Positions 36,733-46,448 of a stretch of 64,000 nucleotides of DNA are shown piece by piece (the stretch's first letter is position 1; the number at the start of each line of letters is the position of its first letter). Under the pieces are notes generated by a model that did no database searches, was not told where the DNA came from, and was given only the letters and a program-made list of their open reading frames with translations. Source of the stretch: Cohnella laeviribosi DSM 21336 (GTDB lineage Bacteria > Bacillota > Bacilli > Paenibacillales > Paenibacillaceae); assembly GCF_000378425.1 (NCBI RefSeq), contig NZ_KB899828.1, forward strand, positions 1 to 64,000, written 5' to 3'. Made by a program: the position numbers and the translations under genes.

Positions 36733-37878
36733 ATGACTGAACCGGCTTTCATCCTCTCCCGCGAAGACTGGTCACTGCACCGCAAAGGATATCAGGATCA
36801 GTCGCGGCATCAGCAGAAAGTTCGCGAAGCGATCAAGCAGAACTTGCCCGATCTGCTGTCCGAGGAAAACATCATTCTGTCCGACGGCAAGCAAATCATC
36901 AAAATCCCGATTCGCAGCCTGGATGAATACCGCTTTATCTATAACCACAACAAACGCAAACACGTCGGCCAGGGAAACGGAGACAGCCAGGTCGGCGACG
37001 TGATTGGCACGGAGCCCGCTAACGGGCCCGGCAAAGGCGAAGGCGCCGGCGACCAGCCCGGAGAAGACGTCGTGGAGGCCGAAATCTCGATCGCGGAGCT
37101 GGAAAATCTGCTGTTCGAGGAATTGGAGCTGCCCTACTTGAAGCAGAAGGAAAAGGAGCAAATCGAGGTTCAGGAAATCCGCTTCAACGATGTCCGCCGC
37201 AAGGGCATCATGTCCAACATCGACAAGAAAAGAACGATACTGGAAAACCTGCGCCGCAACGCCCGGGAAGGACGGAAGGAAATTCACGGGATCTCGCCGG
37301 ACGATTTGCGCTTCAAAACGTGGGAGGAAGTCGTCAAGCCGCAAAACAACGCCGTCATTCTGGCCATGATGGATACTTCGGGATCGATGGGGAGCTTCGA
37401 GAAGTACTGCGCCCGGTCTTTTTTCTTTTGGATGACCCGGTTTCTGCGGCGGCAGTACGAAAAGGTGGAGATCGTCTTCATCGCCCATCACACGGAGGCA
37501 AAGGAAGTGACCGAGGAGGAGTTTTTCACCCGCGGCGAAAGCGGCGGCACCATCTGTTCCTCCGCGTATATCAAGGCGCTGGAAATCATAGACAGCCGGT
37601 ATCCCCCGTCGCGCTACAATATCTATCCGTTCCACTTCTCGGACGGCGACAATCTGACAAGCGACAACGAGCGCTGCGTGCGGCTGATCAAGGAAATGCT
37701 GACCCGCTCCAACATTTTCGGCTACGGCGAAGTGAACCAGTACAACCGCAGCAGCACGCTTATGTCGGCCTACAAGCATATGGACCACCAGCAGTTCATC
37801 TATTACATCATCAAGGAAAAAAACGAAATTTTCAACGCGCTGAAGACGTTTTTCCGGAAACGCGAGGCGGTGGTGTAA
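36733..37878 (+). CDS. yhbH: Sporulation protein YhbH (DUF444)
   Basis: A 381-residue DUF444 protein, matching B. subtilis YhbH in the mother-cell SigE regulon; its partner there is the serine kinase PrkA. The N-terminus ([20 protein letters not shown]) and a Gly/Glu-rich linker precede a vWA-like domain with the MIDAS motif MMDTSGSMG and the second element [21 protein letters not shown] lies 9 bases before the ATG. Gene order around it does not include prkA. Confidence 0.93.
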   Translation: MTEPAFILSREDWSLHRKGYQDQSRHQQKVREAIKQNLPDLLSEENIILSDGKQIIKIPIRSLDEYRFIYNHNKRKHVGQGNGDSQVGDVIGTEPANGPGKGEGAGDQPGEDVVEAEISIAELENLLFEELELPYLKQKEKEQIEVQEIRFNDVRRKGIMSNIDKKRTILENLRRNAREGRKEIHGISPDDLRFKTWEEVVKPQNNAVILAMMDTSGSMGSFEKYCARSFFFWMTRFLRRQYEKVEIVFIAHHTEAKEVTEEEFFTRGESGGTICSSAYIKALEIIDSRYPPSRYNIYPFHFSDGDNLTSDNERCVRLIKEMLTRSNIFGYGEVNQYNRSSTLMSAYKHMDHQQFIYYIIKEKNEIFNALKTFFRKREAVV

Positions 37879-37883
37879 GATGC

Positions 37884-37926
37884 GGGACTATCCCTCGGGT
37901 CTTTCAAGACCTTATGGGATAGCCCC
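37884..37926 (+). terminator. Weak terminator-like hairpin after yhbH
   Basis: GGGACTATCCC (37884-37894) pairs with GGGATAGCCCC (37916-37926) with an inner GTCTT/AAGAC stem. The T tract after it is poor (GTCCATTTTG). Confidence 0.45.
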
Positions 37927-38015
37927 GTCCATTTTGCGCACGGATGATTGCGCACGGTACGGTTTATGGACCAACCCCTTTCCAAAACAATCGCAGAGCA
38001 TCCGGCGTTTTGAGC

Positions 38016-38174
38016 TTACGGCCATTTGACCTTTGCTGCCTTCGGAGTTAATACGCCGGCCGAATCAAGAATGTCATCAATGGAGTAATCATCTTCAACT
38101 TCAATGGTGTCATATCCAGATCGATTTTCACTTTGCTTTTTGTAATATTCATTTTCGTCAAAATGGAACGGAGT
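38016..38174 (-). pseudogene. AT-rich gene remnant (C-terminal fragment)
   Basis: On the minus strand an open stretch of 52 codons ends at a TAA (38016-38018) and is bounded upstream by a TGA. It encodes a strongly acidic, protein-like tail: FHFDENEYYKKQSENRSGYD, then TIEVEDDYSIDDILDSAG and TPKAAKVKWP. There is no start codon or ribosome binding site. The surrounding ~250 bp are clearly more AT-rich than the neighbourhood. It looks like the decayed end of a foreign gene; I do not recognise the family. Confidence 0.4.
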
Positions 38175-38319
38175 TCATTGGCCGTTTTAACATAACGGCA
38201 ACGGATAAAAGAAGGAAACATCTTAAGATGAGACCGGCTTGTTCCCCCTCACCGCAGAAACCGCCCGTTTCGGTTTGTGTTTATAACCTCTTGCCGTTAT
38301 TTGTCACAGCCGACTTGCG

Positions 38320-38355
38320 AAAAAAAATCAAGCGAGCCGGGAAAACCGGCTCGCT
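38320..38355 (-). terminator. Terminator after sbcC
   Basis: Minus-strand stem AGCGAGCCGG/CCGGCTCGCT (38346-38355 with 38331-38340), loop TTTTC, then TGATTTTTTTT. Confidence 0.9.
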
Positions 38356-38407
38356 GATGCGTGTCGGAGGGAATGAGAGAGGTTGTTCCGGGATGACCCG
38401 GTTTCGC

Positions 38408-41400
38408 TTATCGCAGCACAAAAGCCGTGCGGCTGTGCCCTTCCTTCGTCTTCGTCACTTCCAGCACCGCCGGAAAAGCCTGCTTCAATTCCTGAACGTG
38501 CGAAATGACGCCGATCATCCGGCCGGATTGCTGCAGATCGGCGAGCGCGGCGATCGCCTTGTGCAGCGATTCTTCGTCAAGGGAGCCGAAGCCTTCGTCG
38601 ATGAACATCATCTCGATGGACACGCCGCCTTGATGCGCCTGAATGACGTCGGCCATGCCCAGCGCGAGCGCGAGCGACGCATTGAATTTCTCGCCTCCGG
38701 AGAGCGACTTGACGTCGCGGTTTTGCCCGGTGTACGCGTCGTAAACGTCGAGGCCGAGGCCGCTTTGCTTGCCCCTGGCTTCCAGCCGGTCGCTGCGCTG
38801 CAGGACGTATTGGCCGTCGGACAGCTGATGCAGCCTGGCGTTGGCCGCCGCCAAAATCTGCTCCAAATATTCGATCAAAATATAACGTTCGAAGGACATC
38901 TTGAGCGGGTTGTCCCCTTTGAGCGCCTGGTACAGATCCAATACCCGCTCCAGCTCGGACTCCGCCGCCGCATAGCGCTTGTTCGCGTCCGCGATCGCGC
39001 TTTGCAGCTTCTCGGCCGCCTCGGCATGGCGCTGCGCCGCCTGCTGCTCGGTCAGCGCCTCCTCCAGCTGCCGGACCAAAGCTTCCAACTCGCCGGACAG
39101 CGCCTCCGTGTCGGCCCTTTCCTTGCCCGCCAGCTCGCGCGCCAGCGCCTCGGCTTGCCGGGCGGTCGCGGCGTACTCCGCTTTGAACGCCTCGATCTGC
39201 GAACGCAGCGCTTGCCGCTCTTCCCGGCTCAGCTTGGACGCCGCGTAGCGTTCCGGCGTGTCGAAGCCTTCCTTCGCCAGCTCCTCGGCGAACCGCGCCG
39301 CCGCCTCCCGCTCGCGCGCGGCCGCCTCTTCGAGCCGGTCGGACAGCTGCGCGAAGTTCGCCTTCTCCTCGGCGAGGCGAAGCTGCGCGGCGGTCAGCCG
39401 TTCCCGCGCCGCCTTCCAGTCCGCCTCGAGCCGCTGAACAAGCTCGCGCTGCTCCGCAAGCGCAAGCGCAAAACGCTCCGGCGCCCGCAGCTCTTCGGGA
39501 ATGCGCGCAAGCTCGCGCTCCAGCACCGACTGCTTGGCGACCCTCTCGACCGCCTTCGCCTGCGCTTGCGCGGCGGCGGCCTCCTTCTCCGCCTGGCCTT
39601 TCGCCAGGCGTTCGTCCAGCTTCGCCGCCTCTTCCCGCAACTCCGCCAGCTTCGCGGCCAACTCCTGAAGCCGCTGGATTTCCGCCTTCAGCCCAAGCCC
39701 TTCCCGCTCCGTCTCGGCGAGCCGCTCCGCCAACCCGTCCGTTGCAACGCCGTATTCGCCAAGCAAGGCCGAGCGGTCTTCCCAGCCGGAACGGGCCGCC
39801 GCCGCTTGCGCCTGCACCGCGCTCAGCTCCCGTTCCACCGCCTGGAGCGCTGCCTTGGCCTGCTGCAATTCCTCGCGGCTCGGCACCGACGCCGCGGAAG
39901 CCGCCTTGGCCGGGTGCTCCAGACTGCCGCATACCGGACAAGGGCTTCCGTCGTGCAGATGGGCGGCCAGCAGCCCCGCCTGCCCTTCCAGCCACTGCGC
40001 TTCCAGCCGCTCCGCCTTCTCGCGCAGCCGCCCGGCCGCCTCGGCCCGCTCCGCTTCAAGCCGCTGCGCGTTCTCCAGCCGGACCGCCAGCTCGCTGAGC
40101 TCCTTCAGCAGCCGGTATTGTTCGCGCACCCGATCGCGCCGCTCCACCAGGTCCGGCAGCTTGGCCGTTTCCGCTTCGATCGACCGGATCCGCTCCGCCA
40201 GCTTGCGTCTCGCTTCGCGCAACTCAGCAAGCTGCCTGTCCGACGCCTCGATTGCGGACAAGAGCCGCTGTTCCTCCGCCGCAAGGCGCTCCACCTCCCG
40301 GCGGTTGTCCTCCAGCGACCGGACGGCCGGCTCGAGGTCCGCGAGCCGCTGCAGCGTCCGCTGCGCCTCCGTCCGCTGCGGCTCCCGCGCTTCCTCGCGC
40401 GCGTACCGCTCCTGCGCCTCCTGCGCGGTCCTCTCCGCCAGCGCCAGCTCCTCCCGCTTGCGTTCCAGTCCGCTTCGCCTTGCGGCCAATTCCGCCTTCG
40501 CTTGGGCGGCCTGCTCCTCGTACGCGGCGATGCGGCTCGCTTTTTCCGCCCAGCTCAGCTTAAGCTCGCGCTCCGCCGCTGCCTCCTTGCCGCCCTCGAG
40601 TTCCGCTAGCCGCCGCTGTTTGGCTTCCCATTCGGCAAACCGCCCGTTCAGCGCGAGCGCTTCCCTAAGCCGCGCCTCCTGCGCCTGCCGGGCTTGCAGC
40701 AGCTCCTCCCGCCGCAGCCCGATGTCCGCCGCCAGCTTTTCATAGTAAGCGCGCTCCTGCTCGAGTCCGTCCATCACCTGCGCCGGGCTGTACACGTCCT
40801 GCCGCAGCGTTGCGGCCAAATCGCCCTCTTCGCGAAGCGGCAGGACGTCCTTCGCCTGCGCCAGGACGTAGTCCAGGCGTTCCTTAAGCGTCCGGACTTC
40901 GTCCTTCAGATCGCGCTGCATCCGGTAAAAGCGCTCTTCCACCCGCTGGTACAGCCCCGTCCGGAAAATCCGGCGCATAATCTCCTCTTTGTTGTCCGTA
41001 TCCGAGGTCAGCAGCTTGCGGAATTCGCCCTGCGGCAGCATCACGATTTGGCTGAATTGGTCTTTATTCAGGCCGATGATCGCTTCCAGCTTCGCGTTGA
41101 CGTCGGACACCACAAAGCGGTCGACGCAGGGCACTTCCTCGCCCGACGTCGTCTCGTACAGCTCGACCCGGCCGCCGGTCTCGTTTTTGTTGGTTCCCTT
41201 GCGGTGCGGCATCTGGCGGAACACGCGGTACGTGCGGCTGCCGACGCCAAACACGAAATCGACAGACGTATGCGTGCCCTCGTCGGCAAAATGGCTGCGA
41301 AGCATTCGCGCCTCGGCCCGGTCCTCGCCGCTTGCGCTGCCGTACAAGGCGTAGCAAATCGCATCGAAAATCGTCGTCTTGCCCGCGCCCGTATTGCCGG

Positions 41401-41500
41401 AAATGACGAACAGGCGGCGGTCCTCCAGCAGCGAGAAATCGATCGTCTCCTCGTCCCGGTACGGCCCGAAAGCCGTCATCGTAAGCCGAATCGGCCTCAT
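38408..41500 (-). CDS. sbcC: Exonuclease subunit SbcC
   Basis: SMC-like ATPase of 1030 residues that with SbcD cleaves DNA hairpins and processes blocked ends. N-terminal Walker A is GNTGAGKTT. Two long coiled coils, very rich in Glu, Ala, Arg and Leu, flank a zinc-hook motif CPVC at about residue 521. The C-terminal half has LSGGEKFNASLALALGMADV and the Walker B FIDEGFGSLDEESL. It starts at an ATGA overlap with sbcD, so the two are cotranslated. The biased coiled-coil DNA produces very long false ORFs on the + strand. Confidence 0.96.
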   Translation of the reverse strand: MRPIRLTMTAFGPYRDEETIDFSLLEDRRLFVISGNTGAGKTTIFDAICYALYGSASGEDRAEARMLRSHFADEGTHTSVDFVFGVGSRTYRVFRQMPHRKGTNKNETGGRVELYETTSGEEVPCVDRFVVSDVNAKLEAIIGLNKDQFSQIVMLPQGEFRKLLTSDTDNKEEIMRRIFRTGLYQRVEERFYRMQRDLKDEVRTLKERLDYVLAQAKDVLPLREEGDLAATLRQDVYSPAQVMDGLEQERAYYEKLAADIGLRREELLQARQAQEARLREALALNGRFAEWEAKQRRLAELEGGKEAAAERELKLSWAEKASRIAAYEEQAAQAKAELAARRSGLERKREELALAERTAQEAQERYAREEAREPQRTEAQRTLQRLADLEPAVRSLEDNRREVERLAAEEQRLLSAIEASDRQLAELREARRKLAERIRSIEAETAKLPDLVERRDRVREQYRLLKELSELAVRLENAQRLEAERAEAAGRLREKAERLEAQWLEGQAGLLAAHLHDGSPCPVCGSLEHPAKAASAASVPSREELQQAKAALQAVERELSAVQAQAAAARSGWEDRSALLGEYGVATDGLAERLAETEREGLGLKAEIQRLQELAAKLAELREEAAKLDERLAKGQAEKEAAAAQAQAKAVERVAKQSVLERELARIPEELRAPERFALALAEQRELVQRLEADWKAARERLTAAQLRLAEEKANFAQLSDRLEEAAAREREAAARFAEELAKEGFDTPERYAASKLSREERQALRSQIEAFKAEYAATARQAEALARELAGKERADTEALSGELEALVRQLEEALTEQQAAQRHAEAAEKLQSAIADANKRYAAAESELERVLDLYQALKGDNPLKMSFERYILIEYLEQILAAANARLHQLSDGQYVLQRSDRLEARGKQSGLGLDVYDAYTGQNRDVKSLSGGEKFNASLALALGMADVIQAHQGGVSIEMMFIDEGFGSLDEESLHKAIAALADLQQSGRMIGVISHVQELKQAFPAVLEVTKTKEGHSRTAFVLR

Positions 41501-42672
41501 GCCGTCTCTCCCTCCTCGGCCTCTTGCACAGCCGCCGTCAGCGTCTCCGCAAACAGCCGCTTTTTGTCTTCGCTTAACGGGAGGCCCGTTACTTCCTCAT
41601 AAAAAGCGGCAAACAGCCCGACCGGATCGGACTTTGTCCGGCTCGGCGGGACGGCGGCTTCCCGCTTGTCCGCGTCCGCTTGGACCGAAGCAATGGGCCT
41701 GCGCTCCACATGAAGCGCGTTCGGATACACCGCCCGGACCTTTTCCATCGGAAAAAGCACCGGATTTTCGTTCAGCAGCGTAACGAATATGTAGTCGTCG
41801 GAAGGAGCGTGCGTTTGCAGTTCCTCGATGGTTGCCGTCACTCTGCGCATATCCCGGAGAGGGCGAAAGCTCCGCTTGTCCACCTTGACGCTGCCCGTCC
41901 CGTCCATTTCGACCATATAAAAGCCTTTGTTGTGCCGCTCCTCGGATATCGAATATTTCAGCGGCGACCCGGCGTAGCGGATCGTCTCGCTGGCGACGTA
42001 ATGGGCTTCGTGAAGATGCCCGAGCGCGGTATAGTGGAAGGGCTTGAACAGCTCCGCCCGAACGTACTCCGCTCCGCCGATCGAAAGGGGCCGTTCCGAG
42101 TCGCTCGTATTCGGCTGCGGCTGTCCGCCGGGGGTCACGAAGGCGTGCGCGACAAGCACGTGCCGGGCGCCGGGGTCCAGCTTCGCCTCGATGCCGCCGA
42201 TCACCGCCCGCATCGCGTCGTCGAACGTCCGGATCGAATCGTCCCCCAGCATCTGCCGCACCATGCCCGGATCGGCGAACGGCACGAGGTGGAAATGAAC
42301 CTCCCCGTATGCGTCCCGAAGGACGACCGGCTTGGGGTCCGGCTGAAGACGCCCGACCAGATGAAGCCCCTTTTCCTCCATGATGCGGGTGCCGAAGTTC
42401 AGCCTGTCCGGGCTGTCGTGGTTGCCCGCGATCGCCAGCACCGGCGTCTTAAGCTCAAGGACGATCGTACGGAACAGCTCGTCCAGCAAGTCCACCGCCT
42501 CGGTCGGCGGCACCGCCCGATCGTACAAATCGCCGGCGATGACGACGGCGTCCGGACGCTCGGCCCGCACCGTCTCGACCAGCTGCCGGAGCGCGTAACG
42601 CTGATCTTCCGTCATATAAATCCCCTGCACCAATTTGCCCAAATGCCAATCGGCCGTATGGATGAATTTCAT
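41497..42672 (-). CDS. sbcD: Exonuclease subunit SbcD
   Basis: Metallophosphoesterase nuclease subunit, 391 residues. Phosphoesterase motifs in order: HTADWHLGK, VIAGDLYDRAVPP, AIAGNHDSPDR, VLVAHAFV and ALGHLHEAH. The C-terminal ~110 residues form the usual cap domain. The last codon overlaps the sbcC start by 4 bp. AAGGCGGTG lies upstream of the ATG. Confidence 0.96.
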   Translation of the reverse strand: MKFIHTADWHLGKLVQGIYMTEDQRYALRQLVETVRAERPDAVVIAGDLYDRAVPPTEAVDLLDELFRTIVLELKTPVLAIAGNHDSPDRLNFGTRIMEEKGLHLVGRLQPDPKPVVLRDAYGEVHFHLVPFADPGMVRQMLGDDSIRTFDDAMRAVIGGIEAKLDPGARHVLVAHAFVTPGGQPQPNTSDSERPLSIGGAEYVRAELFKPFHYTALGHLHEAHYVASETIRYAGSPLKYSISEERHNKGFYMVEMDGTGSVKVDKRSFRPLRDMRRVTATIEELQTHAPSDDYIFVTLLNENPVLFPMEKVRAVYPNALHVERRPIASVQADADKREAAVPPSRTKSDPVGLFAAFYEEVTGLPLSEDKKRLFAETLTAAVQEAEEGETA

Positions 42673-42804
42673 ATCAGGATCACCGCCTTTTGATCACCGA
42701 TTTGGTTGCCGTGCAGCTTCGCCGTGAAGTCTATTGCTCTATTATACCTTATTTTCTCCCCGCCTGTGTCTCGGCCTATGAAAGACGCCTAGAACCCGGG
42801 CGCG

Positions 42805-44022
42805 TCAAGCGGGCGGTATCCGGTCCCCCGGGTTCAACACGGGCGCGTCCGCGCGGACCGTGTCCGGATATTTGATTCCGCTGCCCGTATTCAGCGCGAC
42901 GACCGTTTCCCCGCTCTTGATCCAGCCGCTCTCCCGGAGCTTGCGGGCCGCCGAGAAAGCGGCGGCCCCTTCGGGACACACGAAAGCCCCCTCCAGCCGG
43001 GCGATTCGGGCCTGTTCCTCAAGAAGCTCGGCGTCGTCTACGGCAATCGCGCAGCCCTCGGTTTCGTATACCGCTTCCAGAACCAGAAAATCCCCCAGCG
43101 CCTTCGGCACATTGATGCCGAAAGCGGCCGTCCTGGAATCGGCCCAGAACTCCGATTCGGACTTTCGTTCCTCCCACGCCTTCACGATCGGCGCGCATCC
43201 CGCCGCCTGGACCGCGACGAGCCTCGGGAACTTGTCTCTTTGCACCCAGCCGAGCGCGGCCAATTCCTTTAACGCTTTGTAAATGCCGATCAGCCCGACG
43301 CCGCCCCCGGTCGGATAAAGAATGACGTCGGGCAGCCTCCAGTTCAACTGTTCCGCGATTTCCAGGCCCATCGTTTTTTTGCCTTCGATCCGGTACGGCT
43401 CCTTCAACGTGGACGCATCGAACAACCCGCGCTCTTTCACCGCCTGAGCCACCATTTTTCCGGCATCGCCGATCAGACCGTTCACCAGGTTCAAATTGGC
43501 GCCGGATATCGCGCATTCCTTTCTTGTAATGAGGGGCGCCTCCACCGGCATGACAATGGACGCCCGGATGCCCGCTCTGGCCGCGTATAAAGCCCATGCC
43601 GCGCCGGCGTTGCCGTTGGTGGGCATGGCAAGCTCCTTCACGCCCAGCTCTTTCGCTTTGGATACGCCAACCGCAGCCCCCCGGGCCTTAAAGCTGCCGG
43701 TCGGGATCACGCCTTCGTCCTTCATCAAAAGCCGTTCGATCCCCATATCGGAGCCGAGACGCTTCATCGGCAAAAGCGGGGTCATGCCTTCTCCCAACGT
43801 GACGATGTTTCCCGGATCCGACAACGGAAGCAGCTCGTGGTATCTCCACAAATCGGGACTCCTTCCTTTCAGGCTGCCGGGAGTCCACTCTTTTTTTAAG
43901 GCCTGCAAGTCATAATCGGCCAGCAAGGGGGACCCGCAAACGCATAGTTGCCGAATTTCGGTGGATGCGTATGGCTTTTGGCATTTGGGACAATATAGAT
44001 GGCTCAAATAGCTGAACGGCAT
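42805..44022 (-). CDS. thrC: Threonine synthase with N-terminal zinc ribbon
   Basis: PLP enzyme of about 405 residues, fold type II, probably converting O-phosphohomoserine to threonine. The PLP lysine is in PTGSFKARGAAVG, the asparagine loop is PTNGNAGAAWALYAARAG, and the phosphate loop is LYPTGGGVGLIGIYKAL. The N-terminal ~35 residues contain CPKC and CVCG, a zinc ribbon seen in some archaeal and Gram-positive relatives. No hom or thrB is nearby, so a related role cannot be excluded. Two starts have binding sites: 44043 (GGGAGAG) and 44022 (AAGGA); I chose the second. Bases 44023-44299 hold no other gene. Confidence 0.85.
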   Translation of the reverse strand: MPFSYLSHLYCPKCQKPYASTEIRQLCVCGSPLLADYDLQALKKEWTPGSLKGRSPDLWRYHELLPLSDPGNIVTLGEGMTPLLPMKRLGSDMGIERLLMKDEGVIPTGSFKARGAAVGVSKAKELGVKELAMPTNGNAGAAWALYAARAGIRASIVMPVEAPLITRKECAISGANLNLVNGLIGDAGKMVAQAVKERGLFDASTLKEPYRIEGKKTMGLEIAEQLNWRLPDVILYPTGGGVGLIGIYKALKELAALGWVQRDKFPRLVAVQAAGCAPIVKAWEERKSESEFWADSRTAAFGINVPKALGDFLVLEAVYETEGCAIAVDDAELLEEQARIARLEGAFVCPEGAAAFSAARKLRESGWIKSGETVVALNTGSGIKYPDTVRADAPVLNPGDRIPPA

Positions 44023-44299
44023 ATCAATCGTCCTTCCCTTCATCCGCAATTTCTCTCCCTTTCCGATCTTATGCGCGCTGCCGGGATGCATGGCTTACGT
44101 TCGCGCGGTTCAACGTCGGCCGCCCCAACCGCTTGCACAAAAAAAGAAGCGCATCGCAACGAACGGCGGCTTGATTCGCTGCAATGGCTTCCTGCGGGCA
44201 GGTCAGCTTATTCCAATTCGGCTCTTACGGATGGGTTTAGCTAGAACATAGCATTCGATCGATCCGATTGCAACAAGCCCTAAATCCCGAAATGACGAT

Positions 44300-45247
44300 C
44301 TACCCCAGCTCAATCTCTTTCTTCAAATATTGGGACAACGTTCTGGCGATTTCTTTCATTCCCGATACGTTGGCTGCCGCTTCGGCTTCCGCATTATAGT
44401 TCGTATTCGTGTTTACGTCATACGTATACGCGACGCCCGCCGTATCGGTAATGAATTCGATGCCGGCGAAGCTGATGCCGTTCTGCTGCAGAAACGCTTC
44501 ATACTTGGGAATCAGCGGGCTGTTGAAGCCGCTGATCACCTCGAATTTGGCTCTTTTTTCCGCCTTCTCGCCGACCGGACAGTACCGGTCGCCGATTTGG
44601 CACGCATCCGCCGGACACAATTGAAAACCTTCCGACGCGTCGACCCGTACCGCATAATAAAATTTGCCGTCGATAAATTCGCAGCGGGTAATGAATTGAT
44701 CCTCATTCCGGATATACTGCTGAATCAGAGTAATGCCGTCAACCGATTCTTCATAGTCCGGCCCGAACACGTACCGCTCCAGCTCGGCCACATTGTCGAA
44801 CAAGTGAACGCCGAGCCCTTTGCCCGCGCGGTTGTGCTTCGTAATAAAGGTGCGGTACGGAAAATGCCGGGCGGCCTCAACGAGCGCTTCCTTGCCGGAA
44901 GCGGCAACCGTATACGGCGTTCGGATCCCGAATTTGTCCAGTTCGAGATATTGCTTGATTTTGCTGATTTCAAGCTCCAGCGCTCGGCTCGTATTCAGCA
45001 CCGTTCTGCCGTGATGCTCCAGCCAGGCCAGAACATTGGCCGTATATTCGGGAGCATACCGATGATTCCTTGAATGGGAGGAAGCGCTCATTCGATTGTA
45101 GAACACGCCGCTTGGGGGCTGCTCGCTGAGATCGAACTTCCCTTCGTGCAAATGCCAAAATTCATGAGGAACCCCGAGCTCCTCCAGCGCGCTTCGCAGC
45201 GGAACGATCCAGCTTTCGTTTTCGTGGATAATATACGCTTTGGACAA
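44300..45247 (-). CDS. ATP-grasp ligase (RimK-like)
   Basis: A 315-residue ATP-grasp enzyme. The nucleotide-binding lysine region is RTFITKHNRAGKGLGVHLF, a second element is GITLIQQYI, and the Mg-binding end is AYTYDVNTNTNYNAEAEA. Such enzymes join a carboxylate to an amine through an acyl phosphate, often adding amino acids to peptides. Substrates are not deducible. It is the last gene of the peptide-transport cluster, 15 bp after the M20 peptidase gene, which suggests it acts on the imported or trimmed peptide. Confidence 0.85.
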   Translation of the reverse strand: MSKAYIIHENESWIVPLRSALEELGVPHEFWHLHEGKFDLSEQPPSGVFYNRMSASSHSRNHRYAPEYTANVLAWLEHHGRTVLNTSRALELEISKIKQYLELDKFGIRTPYTVAASGKEALVEAARHFPYRTFITKHNRAGKGLGVHLFDNVAELERYVFGPDYEESVDGITLIQQYIRNEDQFITRCEFIDGKFYYAVRVDASEGFQLCPADACQIGDRYCPVGEKAEKRAKFEVISGFNSPLIPKYEAFLQQNGISFAGIEFITDTAGVAYTYDVNTNTNYNAEAEAAANVSGMKEIARTLSQYLKKEIELG

Positions 45248-45262
45248 CCGTGTCAGCTCCTC

Positions 45263-46411
45263 TCATTCCGATAGGTTCGAACTCAATCGTGCAATGAGAT
45301 TCGCCAGCAGCTTTGTGCGCGGAACAAGCGATTCGATCACCAAATACTCTTCTTTGCTGTGGGCCTTTCCTCCCCTGGGACCCAGAGCGTCGATCGTCGC
45401 CACTCCCAGGGCTGCCGTTAGATTGCCGTCCGAACCCGAACCGACCTTTTTATCCGTAACGGCTTCCCCTAATTTCAGCGCCTCTTCCTGCACGACTTTA
45501 AGCAGCCGCTCGGAGGCTTCCGTCTTGATCATCGGAGGTCTTGTTATCCCGCCTTTCAGCTCCAGGGAGGTTCCGGGAATATCCGCGCGCAAGCATATTT
45601 CCCGGATGCGGAAATCCAGTTCTTCCGCCTGCTGCTGCGTCTCCATCCGGACATCGATATAGGCGTAGGCGTGCGGAGCGATCGTATTGCTGGAAGTGCC
45701 GCCCCCGATGACGCCGACGTTGACGTGAATTCCCTTCTCCGGATCGGTCAAGGCATGCAGCTTGATAATTTTATGGGCCAGCTCGGCGATTGCGCTCCGC
45801 CCCTTTTCCGGTTCGGCCCCCGAATGCGCGGCGACTCCCGCGACCGTCAAATAATATTTGCCGCCGCCTCTCCTGCCGGTAACCAGCGTTCCGTCTTCAT
45901 CGCTTGGCTCGACAATCAGGGCATATTTTTTCGATTTCGCCTGCTCCTCGATCAGCTTTCTGGAATGGACCGAACCGACTTCCTCGTCGCTGTTCAGGAT
46001 GATCTGCACATTTTTGTAGCTGTCGCTGCCTGTTTCCATCAAATGCTTGATCGCATACAGCGTCGTAATCTGGCTGGCCTTCATATCATACACGCCCGGG
46101 CCGTAGGCATACCGCTCATCCCGCGAAAAAGGGCGCTGCGCTACCGTTCCCTCCGGAAATACGGTGTCCATGTGCGCAATGATGAGAATCTCCGGATTTC
46201 GCGCCTCCGGATGGGTGATCAGAAGATTGTTGCCGCGCTCCTGTTGCTCATCGACATGGACCCGAAAGCCCAGCGCCTCATATTCCCGGGCCAGCGCGCG
46301 GCCTACCCGGTCCACGCCGTCCTTCAGAAACGTTCCGCTCTCGATATTCACGATTTCCTCGATCAGCTTCAGCATTTCCGCCTCTTTTGTTTTCCAGTCT
46401 GCCGCCGGCAT
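45263..46411 (-). CDS. M20 family metallopeptidase (glutamate carboxypeptidase-like)
   Basis: A 382-residue zinc peptidase. Metal and catalytic motifs: IIAHMDTVFPEGT, YGPGVYDMKASQIT, ILNSDEEVGS and the C-terminal GGKAHSKEEY. The dimerisation domain follows VAAHSGAEPEKGRSAI. The layout resembles glutamate carboxypeptidase (CPG2-like) and related exopeptidases. No signal peptide, so it acts on imported peptides. AAAGGA lies 9 bases before the ATG at 46411; the frame to 46537 would overlap the ATPase gene. It is followed by the ATP-grasp gene. Confidence 0.9.
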   Translation of the reverse strand: MPAADWKTKEAEMLKLIEEIVNIESGTFLKDGVDRVGRALAREYEALGFRVHVDEQQERGNNLLITHPEARNPEILIIAHMDTVFPEGTVAQRPFSRDERYAYGPGVYDMKASQITTLYAIKHLMETGSDSYKNVQIILNSDEEVGSVHSRKLIEEQAKSKKYALIVEPSDEDGTLVTGRRGGGKYYLTVAGVAAHSGAEPEKGRSAIAELAHKIIKLHALTDPEKGIHVNVGVIGGGTSSNTIAPHAYAYIDVRMETQQQAEELDFRIREICLRADIPGTSLELKGGITRPPMIKTEASERLLKVVQEEALKLGEAVTDKKVGSGSDGNLTAALGVATIDALGPRGGKAHSKEEYLVIESLVPRTKLLANLIARLSSNLSE

Positions 46412-46448
46412 CGCACGACTTCCTTTCCCTAATTTTAAGTAGATTCGA

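Noticed and set aside
38033-40609. 858-codon + strand ORF opposite sbcC
   Set aside because: It is an artefact of the GC-rich, biased coiled-coil coding of SbcC. The translation is arginine/leucine/proline-rich low-complexity sequence with no family motif, and sbcC is certain.
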